From assembly GCF_014648775.1 (NCBI RefSeq), contig NZ_BMRT01000012.1, positions 1-64,000 of the forward strand: a stretch of DNA of 64,000 nucleotides. Direction: 5' to 3'. Shown piece after piece: positions 38,750 through 47,448 of this stretch. The DNA is from Streptomyces abikoensis. Its GTDB lineage: Bacteria; Actinomycetota; Actinomycetes; Streptomycetales; Streptomycetaceae. How positions within the stretch are numbered: position 1 is the stretch's first letter; each line of letters starts with the position of its first letter. Below the pieces are notes generated by a model. The model had not been told where the DNA came from, made no database searches, and saw only the letters and a list, made by a program, of their open reading frames with translations. Made by a program: the position numbers and the translations under genes.

Positions 38750-40341
38750 CAGTTGCCTCCTGCGAGGAGCTGCTGAACGGCCGGGTCGGTGAGGCCGAGG
38801 AGGGCCGCGGGCCAGAGTCCGGCGAGGACGGTGAGGGCGACGAGCGGGGACCAGGCGGCGAACTCGTACCGCCGGACGTCGGCGAGGGCCGGGCCGTCGG
38901 GCATCAGGCCCGCCTTCTCGGCCGCCGGGTCCACGTCGCCGCCCATGCAGACGCGCCGCACGACGATCAGCAGGTAGGCGGCGGTGAGCAGGGTGCCGAG
39001 GCCGGCCAGGGCCATGAAGACGAGGAACGCGGGGCGGCTGAGCCCGTCGGCGGGGCGGAAGGAGCCGAACATCGCCAGCATCTCGCCCCAGAAGCCGGCG
39101 AGGCCGGGGAGGCCGAGGGAGGCCACGGCGCCGAAGGCCAGCAGGCCGCCGAGGCGCGGGGCGCGGCCGTAGAGCGCCGCGCCGGTGGTGCCGGCGAGGC
39201 TGTCGAGGTCGCTGGTGCCGTAGCGGTCCTTGATGGCGCCGACGAGGAAGAAGAGGAGGCCGGTGATGAGGCCGTGGGCGACGTTGGCGAAGAGGGCGCC
39301 GTTGACCCCGGTGGGGGTGAGGGTGGCGATGCCCAGGAGGACGAAGCCCATGTGGCCGACGGACGAGTAGGCGATCAGGCGCTTGAGGTCGCCCTTGGCG
39401 CCCTTGCGGGCGAGCGCGATGCACACCAGGGAGCCGTAGACGATGCCGACGGCCGCGAAGGCGCCGAGGTAGGGCGCGAAGGTGTGGGCGCCGTCGGGGG
39501 CCACCGGCAGGATGATGCGCACGAACCCGTAGGTGCCCATCTTCAGCAGGACGCCCGCGAGGAGCACCGAGCCGACGGTGGGGGCGGCGGTGTGGGCGTC
39601 GGGCAGCCAGCTGTGCAGGGGCCACATGGGGGCCTTGACGGCCAGTCCGACGCCGATCGCCAGAACCGCGATGACCTGCGTGGTGTGGCTGAGCGAGGAC
39701 CCGTTGTCAGTGGCGAGTGCCACCATGTCGAACGTGCCGCCGTCCAGACCGACGAGGAGGAGGCCCAGCAGCATCACGACCGAGCCGAGCAGCGTGTAGA
39801 GGATGAAGCGCCAGGAGGCGCGCTCCCGGCCCTCGCCGCCCCAGCGGGCGATGAGGAAGTACATCGGGATGAGCACCGTCTCGAAGGCCAGGAAGAACAG
39901 CATCAGGTCGAGGACGGCGAAGGTCGCCAGCGTGCCGGTCTCGAGCACGAGGAGCAGCGCGACGAATGCCTTGGGGGACGGGCCCGATGGCATCTTGAAG
40001 TAGCTGTACAGCGCGCAGAGGAAGGTCAGCAGCGCGGTCAGGACGAGGAGGGGGAGCGAGATGCCGTCGACGCCGAGGTGGATCCGGATGCCGAGGGCGG
40101 GGATCCAGGGGAGGTCGGTGGTCGCCTGCATCCGGGCCGGGTGGTCGTGGTCGAAGCCGGCGGCGAGGGCGACGGACAGCGCGAGGACGACGCCCGTGAC
40201 GGTCACTCCGTGGCGGAGCACGGCCTGCTCGGGGCTGGTGCCCTTCAGGCCGGGCGGGGCGGGGAGCAGGGCGGCGACGGCTCCCAGCAGGGGGAGGACG
40301 ACGATCGCGGCGAGGAGGAGCTGCATGACGGTGTGACTCAT
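38749..40341 (-). CDS. nuoM: NADH-quinone oxidoreductase-type subunit M
   Basis: 530 residues, 14 predicted transmembrane segments. LGVDGISLPLLVLTALLTFL and FLAFETVLIPMYFLIARWGG include the conserved Glu of the proton channel; GVGLAVKAPMWPLHSWLPDA carries the essential Lys and the broken helix TM7; SSVGHMGFVLLG is also typical. Starts three bases after nuoL and overlaps nuoN, so translation is coupled. Confidence 0.95.
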   Translation of the reverse strand: MSHTVMQLLLAAIVVLPLLGAVAALLPAPPGLKGTSPEQAVLRHGVTVTGVVLALSVALAAGFDHDHPARMQATTDLPWIPALGIRIHLGVDGISLPLLVLTALLTFLCALYSYFKMPSGPSPKAFVALLLVLETGTLATFAVLDLMLFFLAFETVLIPMYFLIARWGGEGRERASWRFILYTLLGSVVMLLGLLLVGLDGGTFDMVALATDNGSSLSHTTQVIAVLAIGVGLAVKAPMWPLHSWLPDAHTAAPTVGSVLLAGVLLKMGTYGFVRIILPVAPDGAHTFAPYLGAFAAVGIVYGSLVCIALARKGAKGDLKRLIAYSSVGHMGFVLLGIATLTPTGVNGALFANVAHGLITGLLFFLVGAIKDRYGTSDLDSLAGTTGAALYGRAPRLGGLLAFGAVASLGLPGLAGFWGEMLAMFGSFRPADGLSRPAFLVFMALAGLGTLLTAAYLLIVVRRVCMGGDVDPAAEKAGLMPDGPALADVRRYEFAAWSPLVALTVLAGLWPAALLGLTDPAVQQLLAGGN

Positions 40342-40344
40342 GGA

Positions 40345-42348
40345 TCAGGCTCCGGTGGCGACGAGGACGGCGGTGACGGCCAGGACGACGGAGCCGGCGA
40401 GCAGGGCGCCGAGGTAGGTCTGCACATTGCCGGTCTGGGCGCGGCGGACGGCCGCGCCGAGCAGCCCGGGCGCGGTGGCGGCGGCGCGCACGTACGCGTC
40501 GACGACCTCGCGGTCGAGGAAGCGGGCGAGGCGGGCGGCGGCGCGGGTGGGCCGGACGAACAGTGTGGAGTAGACGGCGTCGAGGTGGAATCCGGTGACG
40601 GCGTGCCGGTGGAGGGGGCCGAGAAGCAGCCTGCCGGGGTCGCCGGGGTCGGGGGCGGCGGCGATGGTGCCGTACACGGGCTCGTGGCTGGCGATGGCCT
40701 CGATCTCGGAGACGGCGGGGGAGGCGTCCGGGTCGGCGGCCACGGCGCCCAGGGGGGTGCGGGTGGCGAGCGCGGCGGTGCGGCGCCAGGCCGCGTACAT
40801 GACGAGCGCGCCGGCGACGGCGCAGCCGGTGGACAGGACGGAGGTGGTGAGGCCGGGGGTGAGCGAGCGGCCGTCGAACCAGTCGGGCAGCTTCCAGGCG
40901 GCCAGGCCCAGGGCGGCGGTGGGCACGAACAGGACCCACAGCACGCCGTTCATGGCGACGGGCTCGCGGCCGTGGTCGGGGGCCTCGGCGCCCTTGCCGC
41001 GGAAGGCGAGCAGCCACAGGCGGGTGGCGTAGCCGGCGGTGAGGGCGGCGGTGACCAGGCCCGCGATCAGGACGGTCCAGCCGGCCGGGCCGGCCGCGGC
41101 GGCGGGGATGCCGTGGGCGCCGCCGGTGGCGGCGTGCTCGGCGGCGCCGAGGACGGCCTCCTTGGAGAAGAAGCCGCTGAACGGGGGGATCGCGGCGAGC
41201 GCCAGGAGGGCGACGGTCATCGTCCAGTAGGCGTCGGGGATCCGCTTGGCCAGGCCGTTCATGCGGGCCATGGCGGCGAGCGAGTTGGTGCCGGCGGCGT
41301 GGATGATCACGCCTGCCCCGAGGAAGAGGAGGGCCTTGAACGCGCCGTGGGAGATGAGGTGGGAGACGGCCGCGCCGCGGTCGCCGACGGCCAGGGCGCC
41401 GGTCATGTAGCCGAGCTGGCCGACGGTGGAGTAGGCGAGGACGCGCTTGATGTCGTCCTGGGCGAGCGCGGCGAGGGCCGAGCCGACCATGGTGACCGCG
41501 GCCATCACGGCGAGGACGACCAGGGCCGCCGCCGAGGCGGCGAAGACGGGGAGGAGCCGGGCGATGAGGTAGACACCGGCGGCGACCATCGTCGCGGCGT
41601 GGATCAGCGCGGAGACGGGCGTCGGGCCGGCCATCGCGTCGGGCAGCCAGGTGTGGAGGGGGAACTGCGCGGACTTGCCCGCGACGCCCGCCAGGAGCAG
41701 CAGCGCGACGAGGGTGGGGTGGTCCAGCCCGCCGGAGGCGGCGGTGGCGATGATGCCGTTGATCCGGAACGTGCCGGCGTCGGCGGCCAGCGCGAAGATC
41801 CCGATCAGGAAGGGGACGTCGCCGAGCTTGGTGACCAGGAAGGCCTTGAGGGAGGCGGACCGGGCGGCCTCGGTCTCCCAGTAGTGGCCGACGAGGAAGT
41901 ACGAGCAGATGCCCATGATCTCCCAGCCGACCAGCAGCACCATCAGGTCGCCGGTGTAGACGACGAGGAGCATCGCGGCGGTGAAGAGGGAGACGAGGGC
42001 CGCGTAGGAGGGGTAGCGGGGGTCGTCGCGCAGATAGGCGGTCGAGTACAGCTGGACGCAGGCGGCCACGACCCCGACGAGCACGGCCACGAGCACGGCG
42101 AAGCCGTCGAGATGGAGGGCGAGGTCGACGGGCACGGAGCCGGTGGGGGTGAGCCGGGTGGCGGCGTCGAGCGCCGCGTCGCCGCCCTGCCGGCAGGCGA
42201 CGACGATCGCGAGCACGGCGGCGGCGAGCGTCGGCAGCACGGCCAGCGGGCGGACGAGGCCGGGGGCGCGGCGGCCCGTCAGGAAGCCTGCGAGGGCGCC
42301 GAGGAAGGGCAGCAGGGGGACGAGGACGGCGGTGGTCGTGGTGCTCAC
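40345..42348 (-). CDS. nuoL: NADH-quinone oxidoreductase-type subunit L
   Basis: 667 residues, the distal antiporter-like subunit with the long lateral helix. GWEIMGICSYFLVGHYWETE carries the conserved channel Glu. GKSAQFPLHTWLPDAMAGPTP and VSALIHAATMVAAGVYL are the signature region with the essential Lys. The C-terminal lateral helix and last membrane segment (YLGALLAGSVVLAVTAVLV) are present. The GTG start overlaps the nuoK stop (GTGA). Confidence 0.95.
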   Translation of the reverse strand: MSTTTTAVLVPLLPFLGALAGFLTGRRAPGLVRPLAVLPTLAAAVLAIVVACRQGGDAALDAATRLTPTGSVPVDLALHLDGFAVLVAVLVGVVAACVQLYSTAYLRDDPRYPSYAALVSLFTAAMLLVVYTGDLMVLLVGWEIMGICSYFLVGHYWETEAARSASLKAFLVTKLGDVPFLIGIFALAADAGTFRINGIIATAASGGLDHPTLVALLLLAGVAGKSAQFPLHTWLPDAMAGPTPVSALIHAATMVAAGVYLIARLLPVFAASAAALVVLAVMAAVTMVGSALAALAQDDIKRVLAYSTVGQLGYMTGALAVGDRGAAVSHLISHGAFKALLFLGAGVIIHAAGTNSLAAMARMNGLAKRIPDAYWTMTVALLALAAIPPFSGFFSKEAVLGAAEHAATGGAHGIPAAAAGPAGWTVLIAGLVTAALTAGYATRLWLLAFRGKGAEAPDHGREPVAMNGVLWVLFVPTAALGLAAWKLPDWFDGRSLTPGLTTSVLSTGCAVAGALVMYAAWRRTAALATRTPLGAVAADPDASPAVSEIEAIASHEPVYGTIAAAPDPGDPGRLLLGPLHRHAVTGFHLDAVYSTLFVRPTRAAARLARFLDREVVDAYVRAAATAPGLLGAAVRRAQTGNVQTYLGALLAGSVVLAVTAVLVATGA

Positions 42349-42710
42349 GCGGCGGCCTCGGCCTTCTCCTCGCGGTGCTCATGGTCGGTGTCGGGGTCGG
42401 GGGCGTCCTCGGCGAGGTCGCGGAGCCGGTCGACGTCGGCGGTGCCTCGGTTGCGGTGGACCTGGAGGACGATCGCCAGGCCGATGCCGATCTCGGCGGC
42501 GGCGATGGCGATGGTGAAGAGGGTGAGCGCCTGGCCGGCGTGGAGCGTGTCGCGCAGCCACACGTCGAAGGCGACGAGGTTGAGGTTGACGGCGTTGAGC
42601 ATCAGCTCGACGGACATCAGGACCAGGATCGCGTTGCGCCGGGCGAGGACGCCGTAGAGGCCCACGCAGAACAGGAGGGCGGCGAGGACGGCGGGGTAGA
42701 CGAGATGCAT
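42345..42710 (-). CDS. nuoK: NADH-quinone oxidoreductase-type subunit K
   Basis: 121 residues: three transmembrane helices with the conserved Glu residues in LMSVELMLNAVNLNLVAF and FTIAIAAAEIGIGLAIVL. A hydrophilic C-terminal tail of about 25 residues (DLAEDAPDPDTDHEHREEKA) is longer and more acidic than in typical NuoK (about 100 residues). ATG is behind GGAGGAGG and overlaps nuoJ's stop. Confidence 0.95.
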   Translation of the reverse strand: MHLVYPAVLAALLFCVGLYGVLARRNAILVLMSVELMLNAVNLNLVAFDVWLRDTLHAGQALTLFTIAIAAAEIGIGLAIVLQVHRNRGTADVDRLRDLAEDAPDPDTDHEHREEKAEAAA

Positions 42711-43282
42711 CAGCGCTCCTCCTCCTTCTTCCTGCGGGACAGGACGATCGCGCCGACGAGCGCGGCGAGCAGCAGGACGGACAGCGCCTCGAACGGCAGC
42801 ACCCAGTGCCGGAAGAGGATCTCGCCGGAGACCTTCGTGCTGCCCTGCGGCGCGCCGTCCAGGTCGATCCAGGTGGTGCGGAAGGCGTCCACGACCACCC
42901 AGACGAGGGCTGCCGCGGCGGCTCCGGCGACCCCGAGGGCGGCCCACCGGTTGCCGGAGTCGGCGTCCGGGGAGCGGCCGATGGGGGCCTTGGTGAGCAT
43001 GAGTCCGAAGAGGAGGAGGACCACGACGGAACCGACGTAGATCAGCACCTGCACCCAGGCGATGAACTCCGCCGTCAGCAGCAGGTACTCCACGGCGAGC
43101 CCGCCGAGCGCCACGACCAGCCAGAGGGCGGCGTGCACCAGCTGCCTGGTGGTGACGGTGACGACGGCCGCGCCGAGGGTGACGAGGCCGACGAGGAGGA
43201 AGACGATCTCGACACCGGAGGTGGAGAGGAAGCCGCGCGAGACGTGCTCGGCGGCGAGCGCGCTCAGGGCGGTGCCGGTCAC
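42710..43282 (-). CDS. nuoJ: NADH-quinone oxidoreductase-type subunit J
   Basis: 190 residues with five transmembrane helices. TRQLVHAALWLVVALGGLAV and EYLLLTAEFIAWVQVLIYVG contain the TM3 pi-bulge region that gates coupling in complex I. GTG start behind GGAGGG, four-base overlap with nuoI. The C-terminus ends in RRKKEEER. Confidence 0.94.
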   Translation of the reverse strand: MTGTALSALAAEHVSRGFLSTSGVEIVFLLVGLVTLGAAVVTVTTRQLVHAALWLVVALGGLAVEYLLLTAEFIAWVQVLIYVGSVVVLLLFGLMLTKAPIGRSPDADSGNRWAALGVAGAAAAALVWVVVDAFRTTWIDLDGAPQGSTKVSGEILFRHWVLPFEALSVLLLAALVGAIVLSRRKKEEER

Positions 43283-43830
43283 GCTTCTCCCTCCTTCTCC
43301 TGCTGCTCCCGTTGGGCTGCCAGTTTCTCGGCCGTCTTGCGGGCCGCCGCGATCTCCTTGGGCTCCTCGGCCGCAGGGTCGAGCGCGGGCGGCTCGGGCA
43401 CGGTCCACATCCACTCGCGGAGCTTGTCGCGCTCGTGGGTGAGCTCGTGGATGTCCGTCTCGGCGTACTCGAACTCGGGCGACCAGAACAGCGCGTCGAA
43501 GGGACAGACCTCGATGCAGATGCCGCAGTACATGCACAGCGCGAAGTCGATCGCGAAGCGGTCGAGGACGTTCCGGCTGCGCTCGCGGCCGCCCGGGGCG
43601 GCCGGGGGCACGGTCTCCTTGTGGGAGTCGATGTAGATGCACCAGTCCGGGCACTCGCGGGCGCACAGCATGCAGACCGTGCAGTTCTCCTCGAACAGCC
43701 CGATGACGCCGCGCGTGCGGGGCGGCAGCTCGGGCTGGGCGTCCGGGTACTGCGCGGTGATCGAGCGCCGGGTCATGGTGCGGAGGGTGACGGCGAGGCC
43801 CTTGGCCAGGCCGGAGCCGGGGATGCCCAT
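43279..43830 (-). CDS. nuoI: NADH-quinone oxidoreductase-type subunit I (2x[4Fe-4S])
   Basis: 183 residues. Two complete [4Fe-4S] motifs: Cys50, 53, 56 and 60 (CTVCMLCARECP), and Cys99, 102, 105 and 109 (CMYCGICIEVCP). These are the N6a and N6b clusters that carry electrons toward N2 in NuoB. The N-terminal amphipathic part (GLAKGLAVTLRTMTRRSITA) binds the membrane arm. The ATG follows the nuoH stop by two bases with no clear ribosome site, implying coupling. A Glu/Lys-rich C-terminal tail is added. Confidence 0.95.
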   Translation of the reverse strand: MGIPGSGLAKGLAVTLRTMTRRSITAQYPDAQPELPPRTRGVIGLFEENCTVCMLCARECPDWCIYIDSHKETVPPAAPGGRERSRNVLDRFAIDFALCMYCGICIEVCPFDALFWSPEFEYAETDIHELTHERDKLREWMWTVPEPPALDPAAEEPKEIAAARKTAEKLAAQREQQEKEGEA

Positions 43831-43832
43831 GG

Positions 43833-44801
43833 TTACTGGATCACCACCTTGACGACGCCGGTGAGGGCGATCTGCGCGAGGGCGAGCGGGATGAGGACGG
43901 TCCAGGCCAGCTTCTGCAGCTGGTCCTCGCGCAGCCGCGGATAGGTCACGCGGAGCCAGATCACGACGAAGGCGAGGACGAGGGTCTTCAGCAGCGTCCA
44001 CAGCCAGCCCAGCCCGTCGGCCCCGAACGGGCCGTGCCAGCCGCCGAGGAACAGCACGGTCGTCAGACCGCACAGCACGACGATGCCCGCGTACTCGGCG
44101 AGCAGGAACATCGCGAACCGCAGACCGGTGTACTCGGTGTACGCACCGAAGATGATCTCCGAGTCGGCGACCGGCATGTCGAACGGCGGACGCTGGAGCT
44201 CGGCCAGACCCGCCGTGAAGAACACGACGCCGCCGACGATCTGCCACGGCACCCACCACCAGTGGAAGGCGTCGACGATCCCCGGCAGCGACACGGTGCC
44301 CGCCGCCATGGCGACGGACGCCGCCGCGAGGAGCATCGGCAGCTCGTACGCGAGCAGCTGCGCGGCGGTGCGCAGGCCGCCGAGCAGCGAGAACTTGTTG
44401 GCCGACGCCCAGCCGGCCATCAGCGACCCCAGGACGCCGACGCCCATCACGGCGAGCACGAAGAAGATGCCCGCGTCGACGGCCTGCCCGACGGCGTTGC
44501 CCGGTCCGACCGGGATCGCGAGCAGCACGAGGAGGTACGGCAGCAGCGCCACGGCGGGGGCGAGCTGGAAGATCCGCCGGTCCGCGTCGGCCGGGACGAC
44601 GTCCTCCTTCTGCGCGAACTTCACCCCGTCCGCGACGAGCTGCGCCCAGCCGTGGAAACCACCGGCGTACATGGGGCCGAGGCGGCCCTGCATGTGGGCC
44701 ATCACCTTGTGCTCGGTCTGACCGATGACCAGGGGCAGCACGAGGAAGCAGACGAAGACGGCGAGGAGACGCAGCACGACGTCGAGAGTGTCGCTGCTCA
44801 T
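43833..44801 (-). CDS. nuoH: NADH-quinone oxidoreductase-type subunit H
   Basis: 322 residues, eight or nine transmembrane helices. It joins the membrane arm to the Q module and forms part of the quinone chamber. Signatures are KVMAHMQGRLGPMYAGGFHG, WAQLVADGVKFAQKEDVVPA and GLAELQRPPFDMPVADSEII. The charged loop for Q-chamber contact (RFAMFLLAEYAGI) is intact. The start overlaps the nuoC stop by four bases; no nuoD lies between C and H. Confidence 0.95.
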   Translation of the reverse strand: MSSDTLDVVLRLLAVFVCFLVLPLVIGQTEHKVMAHMQGRLGPMYAGGFHGWAQLVADGVKFAQKEDVVPADADRRIFQLAPAVALLPYLLVLLAIPVGPGNAVGQAVDAGIFFVLAVMGVGVLGSLMAGWASANKFSLLGGLRTAAQLLAYELPMLLAAASVAMAAGTVSLPGIVDAFHWWWVPWQIVGGVVFFTAGLAELQRPPFDMPVADSEIIFGAYTEYTGLRFAMFLLAEYAGIVVLCGLTTVLFLGGWHGPFGADGLGWLWTLLKTLVLAFVVIWLRVTYPRLREDQLQKLAWTVLIPLALAQIALTGVVKVVIQ

Positions 44802-46273
44802 GCGGGGTCGCCTCCGGCGGGGTTCTGATCGTTCTCGGGCTCGCCCTCGCCTGCGCGTTCGGCTGCGCCGGGCTTCCGGGTGCCGGGGTCGGCTGCGCCG
44901 GGCTCGGGTGCAGCCGGGCTCGCGTCCGGGCCGGGGGCCTCGGGTTCCGGTGAGTCCGGCACCGCCGGGTCGCGGCGTTCGGGCTGGGCACCGTCGCGGC
45001 GGGGGGACGCGGGCTCGCCCGAGCGGGGTTCGCCTGCGGCGGGCGCGGCGGACTTGTCCGTACGGGCGGGTGCCTCGGCTTCGGGTGCGGGCTTGCCTGC
45101 GGCGGTCCGGGTGGGGGGCTCGTCCGTGCCGGGGGCCTCGGGTGCCGGTGCGTCCGGCACCGCCGGGCTGCGGTCCGCTGGCTGAGCGCCGTCGCGGCGG
45201 GGGGACGCGGGCTCGTCCGTGGACGGGGGCTTGGAGGCCGGTGTTTCGTCGAAGGCCGGGCGGGCATGGTGCCAGGGGGCGTCCGAGGAGCGGGGGGCCG
45301 GGCGGGTGGGCCGGGCGGCGGCGTCCTGCTGCTGGCTCGCGGAACCGTCCGCCGCGCTGCGGGTACGGCGAGGCGCCGCCTCCGCACCCCCCGCCTGGCT
45401 CGCGGAACCGTCGGCGGCGCTCCGCGCGCGGCGCGGGGCCACGCCCTCGGCCGCCTGGCTCGCCGAGCCGTCCGCCGCGCTGCGCGCGCGGCGCGGGGGC
45501 GTGCTCTCGGGTGTCTGGCTCGCCGAGCCGTCGGCCACGCTGCGGGTACGGCGAGGCGCCGCCTCCGCGCCCGCCTGGCTCGCGGAGCCCTCCGACGCGC
45601 TGCGCGCGCGGCGGACCGGGCGTTCCGCGCCCGCCGCCGCGCCCGCGGCGCGCGGGGTGCGGGCCGGGCGGGCGGGGGCCGGGGGGAGCTGGCCCTTGAG
45701 GGGGCCCCATTCGTTGGGGTCGGGGACGCCCGGGGGAAGCATCTGGCGGCGCTTGGGGCCGCCTTCCGCCGCCTCGCCGGGCTCCTTCGCGCCCGGCCAC
45801 GCCTTCACCACGCGGGCCGCGAGGACGAAGTCCTTGCGCAGCGGGTGGCCCTCGAAGCCCTCGGGCAGCAGGAGCGGCACGAGGTGGGGGTGGCCCGGGA
45901 AGTCGATGCCGAACATCTCGTGGGTCTCGCGCTCGTGCCACGCCGCGCCCGCGTAGACGCCCACCGCGCTGGGCAGCGCGGGGGCCTCGTGCGGCACGGT
46001 CGTGCGCAGGAGCAGCCGGCGCGTCGTACCGCCCGCGCCCCCCGGCAGCGCCGCAACGTGCGCGCAGACGCGGAAGCCCGTGCCGGGCTCGTCGACGGCG
46101 CTCAGCCAGTCGAAGAACGTGCAGCCCAGCACGGAACGCGCGGTCTCGAGCGCGGTCAGCCACTCCCCCGCCGGGACGTCGACCGTCAGCAGGTCGTACG
46201 CCTCCTCGGCGGTCGCGTCCGCGCCGAAGAGGTCCGTCACGGCGCCCGGAAGCCAGGCAACGGGCTCGGTCAT
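44798..46273 (-). CDS. nuoC: NuoC-like subunit with a ~300-residue repetitive C-terminal extension
   Basis: 491 residues against about 200-250 for ordinary NuoC. Residues 1-195 are a recognisable 30-kDa subunit with the signature ERETHEMFGIDFPGHP (114-129) and EGFEGHPLRKDFV. From residue 200 the protein is Ala/Pro/Arg-rich. Residues 221-321 hold five copies of RR(A/T)RS(A/V)ADGSASQ with a 20-residue period. Residues 355-386 and 421-452 are a second, longer repeat (PASPRRDGAQP...AVPD). The end is acidic (AERAGEGEPENDQ). The tail is predicted disordered. It is translationally coupled to nuoB and nuoH, so it is a real part of the operon. No NuoD domain is present in it. Confidence 0.9.
   Translation of the reverse strand: MTEPVAWLPGAVTDLFGADATAEEAYDLLTVDVPAGEWLTALETARSVLGCTFFDWLSAVDEPGTGFRVCAHVAALPGGAGGTTRRLLLRTTVPHEAPALPSAVGVYAGAAWHERETHEMFGIDFPGHPHLVPLLLPEGFEGHPLRKDFVLAARVVKAWPGAKEPGEAAEGGPKRRQMLPPGVPDPNEWGPLKGQLPPAPARPARTPRAAGAAAGAERPVRRARSASEGSASQAGAEAAPRRTRSVADGSASQTPESTPPRRARSAADGSASQAAEGVAPRRARSAADGSASQAGGAEAAPRRTRSAADGSASQQQDAAARPTRPAPRSSDAPWHHARPAFDETPASKPPSTDEPASPRRDGAQPADRSPAVPDAPAPEAPGTDEPPTRTAAGKPAPEAEAPARTDKSAAPAAGEPRSGEPASPRRDGAQPERRDPAVPDSPEPEAPGPDASPAAPEPGAADPGTRKPGAAERAGEGEPENDQNPAGGDPA
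45311..45613 (-). repeat. 60-base in-frame tandem repeats in nuoC
   Basis: Five consecutive 60-63-base units encode PRR(A/T)RSAADGSASQ plus a variable spacer (residues 221-321). Units differ mostly at third positions and in the spacer, so the array is maintained in frame. A second two-copy repeat of about 96 bases occurs at 45116-45211 and 44918-45013. Confidence 0.85.
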
Positions 46274-46869
46274 CGGTCCGTCTCCTCGGAAGGGGGCGGC
46301 GGCGGGGTCACCAGGCCGCTGCGGAGCGCCGCCGTGGACGCCCGCCCCCCGCCGGAGGCGTACCGCTCACCCAGCGACTCCTTCGCGATCTTCTCCTGAA
46401 GCTTGATGATCCCCTGGAGCAGCGCCTCCGGCCGCGGCGGGCAGCCCGGCACGTACACGTCCACGGGGATGATCTGGTCGACGCCCTTGGTCACCGAGTA
46501 CGAGTCCCAGTAGGGCCCGCCGCAGTTGGAGCAGGCGCCGAAGGAGATCACGTACTTGGGCTCGGGCATCTGCTCGTACAGCCGCTTCACGGCCGGGGCC
46601 ATCTTGTCCGTGACCGTGCCCGAGACGATCATGAGGTCGGCCTGGCGCGGGCCGGGCGCGAAGGGGATCACGCCCAGGCGGATGAAGTCGTGCCGCGCCA
46701 TGGACGCCGCGATGAACTCGATCGCGCAGCAGGCGAGCCCGAAGTTGAAGACCCACAGGCTGTAGCGGCGGCCCCAGTTCAGGACGACCTTCATGGGCTC
46801 GGGGGCCAGGCGCGCCAGCGGGCCGAGCCGGCGGGGCTCGGGCAGGTCGACCGGGGGTGTCACGTCCAT
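46270..46869 (-). CDS. nuoB: NADH-quinone oxidoreductase-type subunit B (cluster N2)
   Basis: 199 residues. The N2 cluster ligands are kept: Cys47 and Cys48 (GLACCAIEF), Cys113 (SFGACSNCGG) and Cys143 (YVPGCPPRPEAL). RHDFIRLGVIPFAPGPRQAD and LMIVSGTVTDKMAPAVKRLY are also typical. In complex I NuoB and NuoD together form the quinone head-group site; here no nuoD is near. The start overlaps the nuoA end by ten bases. The last 30 residues are Pro/Ser-rich. Confidence 0.96.
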   Translation of the reverse strand: MDVTPPVDLPEPRRLGPLARLAPEPMKVVLNWGRRYSLWVFNFGLACCAIEFIAASMARHDFIRLGVIPFAPGPRQADLMIVSGTVTDKMAPAVKRLYEQMPEPKYVISFGACSNCGGPYWDSYSVTKGVDQIIPVDVYVPGCPPRPEALLQGIIKLQEKIAKESLGERYASGGGRASTAALRSGLVTPPPPPSEETDR

Positions 46870-47276
46870 TCCAGGACGCCCTTCTTCCATGCGTACAACA
46901 GGCCCACGGCGAGGAAGCCGAGGAAGACGAACATCTCCACGAGCGTCGCCCCGCCGAAGCCCGGCGCGGCGAACACCGTGGCCCAGGGGAACAGGAAGAT
47001 CGAGTCCACCGCGAAGATCACGTACAGGAACGCATAGACGTAGTAGCGGACCTGTGTGTGGGCCCAGCCCTCGCCGACGGGGTCCACTCCGCACTCGTAC
47101 GTGAGCAGCTTCTCGGGCGTCGGCACCACCGGTCGCAGCAGCCGTCCGGCCCCGAAGGCCACGGCCACGAACAGCACGCCGATGACGGCGAGCAGTCCGA
47201 CGACCGAATAGGCGTGGAAGTAGTCCGCCGCGAGCTGGACATCGGCGCCACTGGTGCGCACGGTCGCCTCCGGCAC
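46860..47276 (-). CDS. nuoA: NADH-quinone oxidoreductase-type subunit A
   Basis: 138 residues with three transmembrane helices. LLTYECGVDPVGEGWAHTQV holds the conserved loop near the quinone cavity; YYVYAFLYVIFAVDSIFLFP and EMFVFLGFLAVGLLYAWKKG follow. GTG at 47276 with GAGGGG upstream is chosen; a GTG five codons later behind GGAGG is equally possible. It is the first gene of the cluster, divergent from the histidine kinase genes; TAGACT 51 bases upstream may be its -10 box. Confidence 0.93.
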   Translation of the reverse strand: MPEATVRTSGADVQLAADYFHAYSVVGLLAVIGVLFVAVAFGAGRLLRPVVPTPEKLLTYECGVDPVGEGWAHTQVRYYVYAFLYVIFAVDSIFLFPWATVFAAPGFGGATLVEMFVFLGFLAVGLLYAWKKGVLEWT

Positions 47277-47368
47277 GTCCGCCCCTCGCTCCCTGTCCTG
47301 TTTGTTCGACGATCTGTACGCACGCGAGTCTAGGCCCTGTGGCGCCCGGGACGATCCGCCCCGGCGGG

Positions 47369-47396
47369 CGCGGGGTGGGGTTATCCCCACCCCGCG
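47369..47396. promoter_or_regulatory. Palindrome in the nuoA / histidine kinase divergent promoter
   Basis: CGCGGGGTGGGG-TTAT-CCCCACCCCGCG, a perfect 12-bp arm pair, 52 bases before the first kinase gene and 93 bases before nuoA. The same core with CACCCAC downstream recurs before the second kinase gene. A binding site for the local response regulator is the simplest reading; a terminator is the alternative. Confidence 0.55.
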
Positions 47397-47448
47397 GCAC
47401 CCACGGCCCCCATGGCGGCGGCGGTCCTGACCAGGGCACGCTTGCCGT

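Noticed and set aside
39707..42382. Long Arg/Pro-rich frame in another phase of the nuoL-nuoM strand
   Set aside because: Out-of-frame reading of true nuo genes; almost entirely Arg, Pro and Gly.
44798..46273. Hidden NuoD fused to NuoC (as in E. coli NuoCD)
   Set aside because: After residue 195 the protein is low-complexity repeats with none of the NuoD motifs (no GPxHPxxHG-type N-terminus or C-terminal signature).
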